From NCBI GenBank assembly GCA_045596385.1, contig JAZOCC010000030.1, forward strand, positions 1 to 63,603: a stretch of 63,603 bases of DNA, written 5' to 3'. A program made the position numbers and the translations under genes. Within the stretch, counting starts at the first letter, position 1; every line of letters starts with the position of its first letter. Of the stretch, positions 42,907-50,235 are shown piece after piece. The notes below the pieces were generated by a model, which saw only the letters and a program-made list of their open reading frames with translations, did not search any database and was not told where the DNA came from. Source of the DNA: SIG307 sp045596385 (GTDB taxonomy: Bacteria; Bacillota; Clostridia; Lachnospirales; Lachnospiraceae).

Positions 42907-43575
42907 ATGAAAAAAGGACTTTGGTGGGTGCAAGCGGGATTGGCCTTGGTATTAACATTGGCAATCATCGGTATTTCCGTGGTGGGAACACTGGCATTCC
43001 GGCCGCTGTATTATCACGATATGGCGGCTTTGGGGATTGCGGAGGATACAGGACTTTCCGAGGAGGAGATTCGCAGGAATTACGATGCACTCATCGATTA
43101 TAATATGGCATGGACGGACGGAGATTTAAAGTTCCCTACGTTACCGATGTCCGAAACAGGAAAGATTCATTTTGAAGAGGTAAAGGAAATTTTTGATGTT
43201 TTTAAATATCTGGCGGTGTTCGGCAGCGTTCTTGGTGTGGTAGGCATTGTGTTTATGGCTAAGAAAAAGGAGTACCGGTATCTGAAGATGACGGCGATTA
43301 TCTCCTGTGGATTGCCGGTGGTGCTGGGGATTTTGGTGGCATTATTCTGGGATAAGATATTTGTGATTTTCCACGAATTATTTTTTAATAACGATTACTG
43401 GATCTTCGATTATCGGACGGACCCGATTATTTTGTTGTTGCCGGATGAGTTTTTCATGCACTGTGCGTTGCTGATTTTTGGAGGAGTATTGTTTGGGGCG
43501 CTGGTGTGTCTGATATGTTATGTGGTATTTCGACGGCGTGCAGTAAGCGGAGCAGTCAAGGAATTGAATAGATAA
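42907..43575 (+). CDS. TIGR01906/DUF1461 family integral membrane protein
   Basis: 222 residues with four hydrophobic segments (about 9-30, 98-118, 124-145 and 188-212). LAFRPLYYHDMAALGIAEDTGLSEEEIRRNYDALIDY and the long loop with HFEEVKEIFD match TIGR01906, a membrane family whose function is unknown. It has a promoter inside the upstream terminator and its own terminator. Confidence 0.85.
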   Translation: MKKGLWWVQAGLALVLTLAIIGISVVGTLAFRPLYYHDMAALGIAEDTGLSEEEIRRNYDALIDYNMAWTDGDLKFPTLPMSETGKIHFEEVKEIFDVFKYLAVFGSVLGVVGIVFMAKKKEYRYLKMTAIISCGLPVVLGILVALFWDKIFVIFHELFFNNDYWIFDYRTDPIILLLPDEFFMHCALLIFGGVLFGALVCLICYVVFRRRAVSGAVKELNR

Positions 43576-43589
43576 GAGGATTGCGAATC

Positions 43590-43623
43590 AAAGGAGTTGC
43601 TGAAGGAGGGCGGCTCCTTTTTT
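43590..43623 (+). terminator. Terminator after the TIGR01906 gene
   Basis: AAAGGAG (43590-43596) pairs with CTCCTTT (43614-43620), followed by TTT. Confidence 0.65.
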
Positions 43624-43778
43624 GAACCAAAAGGGAAAAAATGAACCATAAGTTTAATTTGAATTGCTTAACAGGTTCTGTACATTTTAAATTATTCTGC
43701 TATGATGAGAGTATAGGCAGGCCGGCTTATGGTTGATAAAAAGTGTATGGAATGTTTGTTCCGAAAGGAGGATTTTAT

Positions 43779-44753
43779 ATGGAAATCAGAATCGGAGAAA
43801 ATGTAAAGAGATTACGGAAAGCAAAGAATGTAACCCAGGAACAGATTGCAGAGGTGTTGGGAATTTCGGTAACAGCAGTGAGCAAATGGGAAAGAAACGA
43901 GACCTATCCGGATATTACGCTGTTGTTTCCCTTGGCGCATTATTTCGGAGTGACTCTGGATGAGCTTATGGGATACGACGAAGAAAGAGTACAGGCAGAA
44001 ATTGCGGCAACGCTTTCCATGTATCGGAGTCTGTGGCTGACGGAACGGACGAAGGCCCGTGAAGTCATTGTGAAGGCCTATGGGGATTATCCGAATGATT
44101 ATCTGGTGATGCATTATTATATGTGGAATCTTGCAGGAGATATGGCAGACAATGATACGGAGACGTTACTTGCCCGGAAAGAGGAGTTTCTGACTATCTG
44201 TGATAAGATTTTAAGCGGCTGTACCGAGGAGACGGTGCGGTTAAATGCCTGGAATATGAAAGCGAAGCTGCTTCATGCGGAAGGAAAGACGGAAGAGGCT
44301 CTTACGATTTATAGTGAGAAGTATCCGAACTGGTACGACACCAGAGATCAGAAGAAGGAGCAGTTGTTTGCCAAAGATACGCCGGAATTTGGATTGTACT
44401 TAAAGCAAAATATGTATGAGCTTGCATGCTTTGCAACGGACAAAAAGATGAAAGACATTTGGTTCTGTGCGGAGTGCGGTTTGGAGGAAAAAGTTAAAAA
44501 GTCTCTGAAACTGGCGGATGCGTTGGCAGATATGAGAGTCTGTACGGAAAATGAAGAGCTTCTGCTTTCGGAGTATGTGGTTTACGGTTGTTTGCAGGGA
44601 TATTTACAGCGTTTCGGAGTAAAAGATGCTGATGAAAAGACGGTTCTTGAAAAAAGAAAGGCGGCTGCCGATGCCTGTAACAAGCTGGCGGAGCGGGATG
44701 CGAGTGTAAAAGCGTATATTGTGAAACGTTACGGCTGTGAAAGGCTTTTATAG
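43779..44753 (+). CDS. XRE-family regulator with helical C-terminal half
   Basis: 324 residues from the ATG at 43779 (AAGGAGG upstream). The helix-turn-helix is RIGENVKRLRKAKNVTQEQIAEVLGISVTAVSKWERNETYPD. The C-terminal two thirds are helical, TPR-like (MKAKLLHAEGKTEEALTIYSEKYPNW) and include a Cys pair in WFCAECGLEE. It resembles the regulator at 23291 in layout. Target and ligand unknown. A strong bidirectional terminator separates it from the convergent gene. Confidence 0.88.
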   Translation: MEIRIGENVKRLRKAKNVTQEQIAEVLGISVTAVSKWERNETYPDITLLFPLAHYFGVTLDELMGYDEERVQAEIAATLSMYRSLWLTERTKAREVIVKAYGDYPNDYLVMHYYMWNLAGDMADNDTETLLARKEEFLTICDKILSGCTEETVRLNAWNMKAKLLHAEGKTEEALTIYSEKYPNWYDTRDQKKEQLFAKDTPEFGLYLKQNMYELACFATDKKMKDIWFCAECGLEEKVKKSLKLADALADMRVCTENEELLLSEYVVYGCLQGYLQRFGVKDADEKTVLEKRKAAADACNKLAERDASVKAYIVKRYGCERLL

Positions 44754-44782
44754 AACGGATAGAAAAGAATAACTGAGTGATA

Positions 44783-44818
44783 AACGGTCCGGGGAAGGAA
44801 CCCCGGGCCGTTGCTTTT
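44783..44818. terminator. Terminator between convergent genes
   Basis: A 12-bp GC-rich stem (AACGGTCCGGGG with CCCCGGGCCGTT, one wobble) around AAGGAA, then GCTTTTG. Confidence 0.8.
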
Positions 44819-44824
44819 GTCTTA

Positions 44825-45697
44825 TCAGTAAGTAATGGAACTTTCGGAAAGAATTTCTTTATCACATTCTTCCAAAACTTCCGGGTCAGCTGCTACAACA
44901 TAGAAAAATAACGAAACCTGCTTCTCTTCCAGATATTTTCCGTACAGTCTGCCGTACATGGGTACCGGTGCCAGCGGATCCGTGACCGGGAAGTTCGGTT
45001 TGCCGTATTGCAGATAGGACTGGGTAAAGCCGTTATATTCATGGGAGGAACCGTTTACGGTAAGGGTGGCATCCATACGGTAAAAACCGTCCTCACCGGC
45101 ATAAAAAAGGGGTTCGGAAATATCCGTAATGTTCCAGTCGAAGACCGCAGTCTGAGATGTAAGGCCGAACTCGGACAGCACCAGTTGCCAGAAGTCGTAT
45201 TTCGGGACTTCGGCAACAGCTGAGGTATCCGGATAGAGTGTGCCGTCGGGACGCTCGGTAAATCCATAGGCTCCACCCTCCGCATCCCTTACCAGATAAG
45301 CACCGTAGAATCCGTTGTAGTAAGGCGAGGCGGTATCATATAGTCTGCTACAGCCTTTTATGGGAGAAAAGGCCGGGAAGTTATACAGAATGGTCAGGGC
45401 AAGGGAGGAATCCCCGGTGAACCTACGGAATCCGTTGTTTGCTTCAAAGGTCATGACAAAGGGATACCAGTCGGAGCGTAGGGTGGTAAGGCCGCCCGGA
45501 ATTGAAAGGGTGATTTCTTCTGACGTTAAGAGACTTGTTTTCTCGTTCATTTTACTGTAAATGCCCATGACGGCCATGCTGTAGAACACACGGGAAAACG
45601 GAGAAAGGCAGAACAAAAGAAGCAGGGCAAGGATTCGTCCCGCAAGATAGCGCTTTTGTTTTGTCTGGAAACGTTTGGTAGCGTGTGCGTGTTTCAT
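44825..45697 (-). CDS. Hypothetical membrane-anchored protein
   Basis: 290 residues. A basic N-terminus (KHAHATKRFQTKQKRYLAGR) precedes one hydrophobic segment (about 21-48), so the remainder is probably outside the membrane. The exported part is rich in aromatic residues and has no Cys motif or catalytic pattern that I recognise. A GGAG site precedes the start on its strand. It is convergent with the XRE gene and divergent from the YdcZ-like transporter gene. Function unknown. Confidence 0.65.
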   Translation of the reverse strand: MKHAHATKRFQTKQKRYLAGRILALLLLFCLSPFSRVFYSMAVMGIYSKMNEKTSLLTSEEITLSIPGGLTTLRSDWYPFVMTFEANNGFRRFTGDSSLALTILYNFPAFSPIKGCSRLYDTASPYYNGFYGAYLVRDAEGGAYGFTERPDGTLYPDTSAVAEVPKYDFWQLVLSEFGLTSQTAVFDWNITDISEPLFYAGEDGFYRMDATLTVNGSSHEYNGFTQSYLQYGKPNFPVTDPLAPVPMYGRLYGKYLEEKQVSLFFYVVAADPEVLEECDKEILSESSITY

Positions 45698-45869
45698 AGG
45701 TTCTCCGAAATTGCATTAGGAACGTTGTTTGTTGTCAGCGGACAAAAGGAATCCGGCGACAAGAGTTCTTTGTTATTATCTTGGCATATTTTTTGTGGAA
45801 ATACAACCCTTTCCCGCAGAATAGTTGCGAAAAAAGTGCACATACTTTCCATGATAAGGAGGTATCGGT

Positions 45870-46313
45870 ATGTTAGGTTTATTGATTGCGATTATTTCGG
45901 GAGCACTGATGAGTATACAGGGAGTATGGAATGCAGGTGTGACGAAGCAAACGAGTATATGGACAGCAACGGGATTTGTACAGTTTTCCGCACTATTGGT
46001 ATGTATAGTGGCTTGGTTTATTTCCGGAAAGGAAAAGGCAATCGGTTCTCTGCTTCAGGTAAGTCCGAAGTACTTTTTGTTAGGCGGCATAATGGGAGCT
46101 TTTATTACGTTCACGGTAATTAAAAGTGTGGCGCTTCTGGGACCGGCAAAATCGGCCATGTTTATCGTAACCGCACAGCTGATAGCGTCTTATTTGATTG
46201 AGGTGCTCGGACTGTTCGGGACGGAAAAAGTGCCGTTTTCCTGGCAGAAGTTTTGTGCGGCAGCGGTAACCGTAGGTGGTGTCATCTGGTTTAAATCAGC
46301 GGGAGGAAAATAA
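45870..46313 (+). CDS. DMT-superfamily transporter, YdcZ/DUF606 type
   Basis: 147 residues with five hydrophobic segments. MLGLLIAIISGALMSIQGVWNAGV and LLGPAKSAMFIVTAQLIASYLIEVLGLFG are the conserved blocks of YdcZ (DUF606), a five-helix half-size relative of EamA exporters that probably works as a dimer. Start follows AAGGAGGT. Substrate unknown. Confidence 0.88.
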   Translation: MLGLLIAIISGALMSIQGVWNAGVTKQTSIWTATGFVQFSALLVCIVAWFISGKEKAIGSLLQVSPKYFLLGGIMGAFITFTVIKSVALLGPAKSAMFIVTAQLIASYLIEVLGLFGTEKVPFSWQKFCAAAVTVGGVIWFKSAGGK

Positions 46314-46324
46314 AAGGAAGGTGT

Positions 46325-46380
46325 GTGGTTTTCGGTCGGTGAAGGGGTGTAAATTACTGTCGGAAACCACTTGTTTTTTT
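46325..46380 (+). terminator. Terminator after the YdcZ-like gene
   Basis: GTGGTTTTC (46325-46333) pairs with GGAAACCAC (46362-46370, one wobble), followed by TTGTTTTTTT. The T tract carries the -35 box of the next promoter. Confidence 0.75.
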
Positions 46381-46399
46381 GCAAAACTTCCGTTACAAT
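46371..46399 (+). promoter_or_regulatory. Promoter of the comEA operon
   Basis: TTGTTT (46371-46376), a 17-base spacer and TACAAT (46394-46399). The -35 falls in the U tract of the preceding terminator. Confidence 0.55.
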
Positions 46400-46446
46400 A
46401 GAAAATGAGAGAACAGGTCCATCCGCATTCTTTATTGGGAGGATGT

Positions 46447-47148
46447 ATGGACAAAAAAAGGAAAATAAAACCGGTTTTGGCGGTTTGTTTTGTGCTACTC
46501 TGCGGCGTGGGGTATCTGGGGATGCGTCATGCGGTTTGGGAAGGACGGCAAATCGTTCTGGAAAAGAAACCGGAAGGGAGTGAGCAACTCCCGGAGACCG
46601 GGGATGGGGCAATAAAGGTGACCCAAACGGAAGAGAACCGTACGGAGGATACAGAGCTTTCTTCTACAGAAGCCTCCGATAAGCAGGTGCTTGTGCATGT
46701 CTGCGGAGCGGTGGTTAACGAGGGGGTATATACCTTACGGTCAGGTAGCAGAGTGGCGGACGGGATTACGGCAGCCGGTGGATTTACGGCGGATGCGGAT
46801 ACGGTCTATCACAATCTTGCGGCGATACTCTCGGACGGACAGAAGGTGTATGTGCCGACGGTTGAGGAGACGAAGGAACTGTCTGTGACCGATCGGACAT
46901 CTTTTGTAAACGGAGGGGACAACAGTGCACCATTGCTCGGTAAAAACGGTGTAGGTAAGGTCAATTTAAATACTGCGGGAGTTGAGGAACTGATGACCTT
47001 AAGCGGCATTGGCGAGGCGAAGGCGAACAGTATTTTGCAGTACCGCGAAAAGGTAGGTCCTTTTCAAAGTATCGAGGATCTAAAGAATGTATCCGGCATC
47101 GGAGATGCCATGTTTGAACGTGTAAGAGATTCAATTATTGTGAAATGA
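46447..47148 (+). CDS. comEA: ComEA-like DNA receptor (SLBB + helix-hairpin-helix)
   Basis: 233 residues from the ATG at 46447 (GGGAGG four bases upstream). One membrane anchor at about 8-22, an acidic linker, an SLBB domain (VHVCGAVVNEGVYTLRSGSRVADGI) and two helix-hairpin-helix motifs (VNLNTAGVEELMTLSGIGEAKANSILQYR and DLKNVSGIGDAMFERV). ComEA binds incoming double-stranded DNA outside the membrane during transformation. comEC lies 3.1 kb downstream on the same strand with three genes between them. Alternative start at 46405 lacks a ribosome site. Confidence 0.88.
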   Translation: MDKKRKIKPVLAVCFVLLCGVGYLGMRHAVWEGRQIVLEKKPEGSEQLPETGDGAIKVTQTEENRTEDTELSSTEASDKQVLVHVCGAVVNEGVYTLRSGSRVADGITAAGGFTADADTVYHNLAAILSDGQKVYVPTVEETKELSVTDRTSFVNGGDNSAPLLGKNGVGKVNLNTAGVEELMTLSGIGEAKANSILQYREKVGPFQSIEDLKNVSGIGDAMFERVRDSIIVK

Positions 47149-47160
47149 CGAGGTGGAAAC

Positions 47161-47850
47161 GTGGAAAAGAGAGTTTTGGTAGTAGACGATGAAAAATTAA
47201 TTGTGAAGGGAATTAAGTTCAGCCTGGAGCAGGAGGGCTTGAAGGTAGATTGTGCATATGATGGGGAAGAAGCATTAGTTGCGGCAAAGACTACCGCTTA
47301 CGACGTAATTCTTTTGGATTTGATGCTGCCGAAGCTTTCGGGATTTGAGGTTTGTCAGCAGATTCGTGAGTTTTCCGATGTGCCGATTGTGATGCTGACC
47401 GCAAAGAGTGAGGATATCGATAAGATTATGGGCCTGGAATACGGTGCCGACGATTATATTACCAAACCGTTTAATATTCTGGAGGTAAAGGCGCGTATTA
47501 AGGCCATTCTTCGCAGGACCAGAAAGCAGGCAGAGGCGACAGCGGAGGATAATTCTCTTGTTGTGGGAGAAATTCGTCTGGAGCGGGACGGCCGCAGAGT
47601 GTTTCTCCGGGGGGAAGAGATTAATCTTACCGCGAAGGAATTTGATTTGTTGGAGCTTCTTATGACGAATCCGAATAAAGTATACAGCCGCGAGAATTTG
47701 TTAAATATTGTCTGGGGCTATGAGTACCCGGGGGATGTCAGAACGGTAGATGTTCACGTAAGACGTTTGCGTGAAAAGATTGAACAGAATCCGAGTGAGC
47801 CGGATTACATACATACAAAATGGGGGGTTGGCTATTTTTTCAAGGTTTAA
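47161..47850 (+). CDS. OmpR/PhoB-family response regulator
   Basis: 229 residues. The receiver domain has VVDDEKLIVKG, the phosphorylated Asp in VILLDLMLP, MLTAKSE and ITKPF; the winged-helix output domain spans about 130-229 (LTAKEFDLLELLMTNPNKVYSRENLLNIVWG, VDVHVRRLREKIEQNP). Start is GTG with GAGGTGG upstream. 12 bases after comEA and immediately before a sensor kinase gene, so it is part of a comEA-to-comEC operon. Confidence 0.92.
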   Translation: MEKRVLVVDDEKLIVKGIKFSLEQEGLKVDCAYDGEEALVAAKTTAYDVILLDLMLPKLSGFEVCQQIREFSDVPIVMLTAKSEDIDKIMGLEYGADDYITKPFNILEVKARIKAILRRTRKQAEATAEDNSLVVGEIRLERDGRRVFLRGEEINLTAKEFDLLELLMTNPNKVYSRENLLNIVWGYEYPGDVRTVDVHVRRLREKIEQNPSEPDYIHTKWGVGYFFKV

Positions 47851-47875
47851 AAAGGCAATAAAAGCCGGGAGAAGT

Positions 47876-49291
47876 ATGCGGTTCCGTTTGTTTTGTATCA
47901 TAATGGCCGTAGGGCTTCTCCCGTTGTATACGGGAATGAGAATTGCCCGGGCGTCGCATTGGAAGCGCTGTTACGAAGCGCGATTGGAGTCAATGAAGGA
48001 GCAGGGAGCAACGCTTGCGGGACAGATTGCCCAGAACGGTTATTTACAGCAGCAGCTTCAGCCGGAAATGACGGCACAGCTACAGGTACTGGCCAATATG
48101 TTAAACGGACGGATTATGTTGATAAACGGAAGTCTGGTAGCGGTGAAGGATACCGCAGGCCGTGAAGAAGGAAAGACATTGATATCCGAAGAAGCAATCG
48201 GTGCCATGCAAGGTGCGGTGAAAACCTACTATAACGAGACAGAAGGCATGGCAGAGGTGGTAATGCCGATTATACTGGGAGCCAGCGCAGACAGTGCCGG
48301 GCAGGTCATCGGCGTCATGATTTTGGAAGGGTCTTTACAGGATGTAATTGCGGAACAGGAGGCGTTTCGCGACAATATGGCAGTGCTGTTTTATAGTACT
48401 GCCTTGGTTTTGTTTGCGGTAGCGTTGCTGATTTCCGGTGGAATTACCAAATCTTTGCGTGTTCTTGCGGAACGTATCGAGCATGTTACGGAGTCTTTGG
48501 ACGGTACGCAGGTTATCGAAGCGGGAAGTTATACTGAAGTAAAGGAAATCGGAGATGCCGTAGATCGTATGATGGAACGTGTGGCGGCTACGGAGAAGTC
48601 CAGACAGGAATTTGTATCTAACGTGTCTCACGAGCTGAAAACACCGCTTACGGCAATTAAAGTCTTATCGGATTCTCTTGTTTTGGAGCCGGATGTACCG
48701 ATTGAGATGTATCGGGAGTTTATTACGGACATTAATGCGGAGATTGACCGCGAGGCTCAGATTGTAAATGACTTATTGGCGTTGGTAAAATTGGACAAGA
48801 CCTCCGGTGAGCTTAATATTGCGGAAGTCAATATTAACGAGCTACTGGAGATTATTCTGAAACGGTTAAAGCCTCTTGCGTTAAAGCGCGGAATCGAGAT
48901 GGTGTTCGAGAGCTATCGTACGGTGCTGGCGGAGGTGGACGAAGTGAAGCTCTCCCTGGTGTTTACCAATTTGATTGAGAATGCAATAAAATATAACCGC
49001 GACGGCGGCAGAGTAATGGTTTCCCTGAATGCGGATCATAAGTACTTCTATGTAAAGGTAGAAGATACCGGTGTGGGAATTCCGGAGGAAGAGCAGGGGC
49101 TTGTATTTGACCGCTTTTATCGCGTAGATAAGGCCCGTTCCAGAGAAACCGGCGGTACCGGGTTGGGACTGTCCATTACCAAGAGTGCGGTACAGATGCA
49201 TAAGGGGTCAATTAAAGTACAAAGTATACCGGGCGTAGGGTCTATTTTTACGGTGCGTATTCCGTTAAGCTTTGTATTGACAATACAGTAA
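47876..49291 (+). CDS. Membrane sensor histidine kinase
   Basis: 471 residues from the ATG at 47876 (GGGAGAAG upstream); a TTG at 47828 after GGGGGGT is an alternative. Helix 1 at about 4-20, an extracellular sensor of some 140 residues, helix 2 near 166-188 (MAVLFYSTALVLFAVALLI), a HAMP linker, the phospho-accepting H in FVSNVSHELKTPLTAIK and the ATPase boxes NLIENAIKYN, VEDTGVGIPEEEQ and GTGLGLSI. It is the partner of the preceding response regulator. Signal unknown. Confidence 0.9.
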   Translation: MRFRLFCIIMAVGLLPLYTGMRIARASHWKRCYEARLESMKEQGATLAGQIAQNGYLQQQLQPEMTAQLQVLANMLNGRIMLINGSLVAVKDTAGREEGKTLISEEAIGAMQGAVKTYYNETEGMAEVVMPIILGASADSAGQVIGVMILEGSLQDVIAEQEAFRDNMAVLFYSTALVLFAVALLISGGITKSLRVLAERIEHVTESLDGTQVIEAGSYTEVKEIGDAVDRMMERVAATEKSRQEFVSNVSHELKTPLTAIKVLSDSLVLEPDVPIEMYREFITDINAEIDREAQIVNDLLALVKLDKTSGELNIAEVNINELLEIILKRLKPLALKRGIEMVFESYRTVLAEVDEVKLSLVFTNLIENAIKYNRDGGRVMVSLNADHKYFYVKVEDTGVGIPEEEQGLVFDRFYRVDKARSRETGGTGLGLSITKSAVQMHKGSIKVQSIPGVGSIFTVRIPLSFVLTIQ

Positions 49292-49302
49292 GGAGGCAGG
49301 CG

Positions 49303-50223
49303 ATGAAACATAGAGGATGGATAATCGTATTCGTTCTGGCGTTATTCGTATTGGCGGGATGCAAAAAGAATCCGGAGCCTACCTTATGGGAAGGAGATAT
49401 TCTGGTATATTATCCGGAAAAAGATGAGAGCGGCCTGTCGGAGGAATGGTATGAAACCAAGGAAACAGAAGAGGGAAAACTGGCAACAGAGTTGCTTACA
49501 AAGCTTCGTATTCCGTCGATGGAAGGTCATATAGCAGCGATACCGGAGTCGGTAGCGCTTCCGGAGGTGTTTATTGAGGCTAACGGGTTGACAACGCTAT
49601 CATTTGATGAAAGTTACGGGACGGTATCCGGTATTCGTGAGGTGTTGATGCGTGCGGCAATCGTAAAGACATTATGTCAGATTGACAAGATTGACTCGGT
49701 GGTGTTTTATGTTGCGGGGCAACCGTTGATGAACAGTGAAAAGATGCCGGTAGGAATTATGAAGGATACGGACTTTATCGACAGCACCGGTCCTGAGGCT
49801 AATTATTATCAGTATGTGTATGCGAAGATTTATTATGCCAACAAAGACGGTTCGGCTCTTTTGGCGTCAAATTTAAAGATTCCGTATACCGGGTCGGAGC
49901 CGGAGGAGAAGATTGTGCTGCAGCAGCTCATTAACGGTCCTGTGGCATCGGATATGTATCCTGTTCTTTCGAAGGATGTGGAGCTGTTAAGTGTTTCCAC
50001 GAAGGATAGCGTTTGTACGGTGGATTTCAGTCGGGAATTTTTGGACAAGCTGCCGGAGGTATCGGAGGAAATTGTGATTTATTCGGTGGTAAATACGCTG
50101 GCAGAGCTGCCGGGGATTTATCAGGTGCGGTTCCTTGTGGAAGGGAAACAGGAGAAAGTATATCAAACAATGGATTTATCGGTTCCGTATGAGCGGAATT
50201 TGAACGTGATTGAAGAAGAATAG
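49303..50223 (+). CDS. GerMN-domain lipoprotein
   Basis: 306 residues. A lipoprotein signal ends in LAGC (Cys near 19). Two GerMN-like segments follow: about 60-170 (ATELLTKLRIPSMEGHIAAIP, LSFDESYGTVSGIREVLMRAAIVKTL) and 180-300 (KIVLQQLINGPV, VDFSREFLDKLPEVSEEIVIYSVVNTL). GerMN proteins occur in spore envelopes and next to two-component systems such as LpqB/MtrAB. Here it directly follows the kinase gene, so it may tune the kinase from outside the membrane. AAGGAGG precedes the start. Confidence 0.85.
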   Translation: MKHRGWIIVFVLALFVLAGCKKNPEPTLWEGDILVYYPEKDESGLSEEWYETKETEEGKLATELLTKLRIPSMEGHIAAIPESVALPEVFIEANGLTTLSFDESYGTVSGIREVLMRAAIVKTLCQIDKIDSVVFYVAGQPLMNSEKMPVGIMKDTDFIDSTGPEANYYQYVYAKIYYANKDGSALLASNLKIPYTGSEPEEKIVLQQLINGPVASDMYPVLSKDVELLSVSTKDSVCTVDFSREFLDKLPEVSEEIVIYSVVNTLAELPGIYQVRFLVEGKQEKVYQTMDLSVPYERNLNVIEEE

Positions 50224-50235
50224 GAAAGGAGATTC

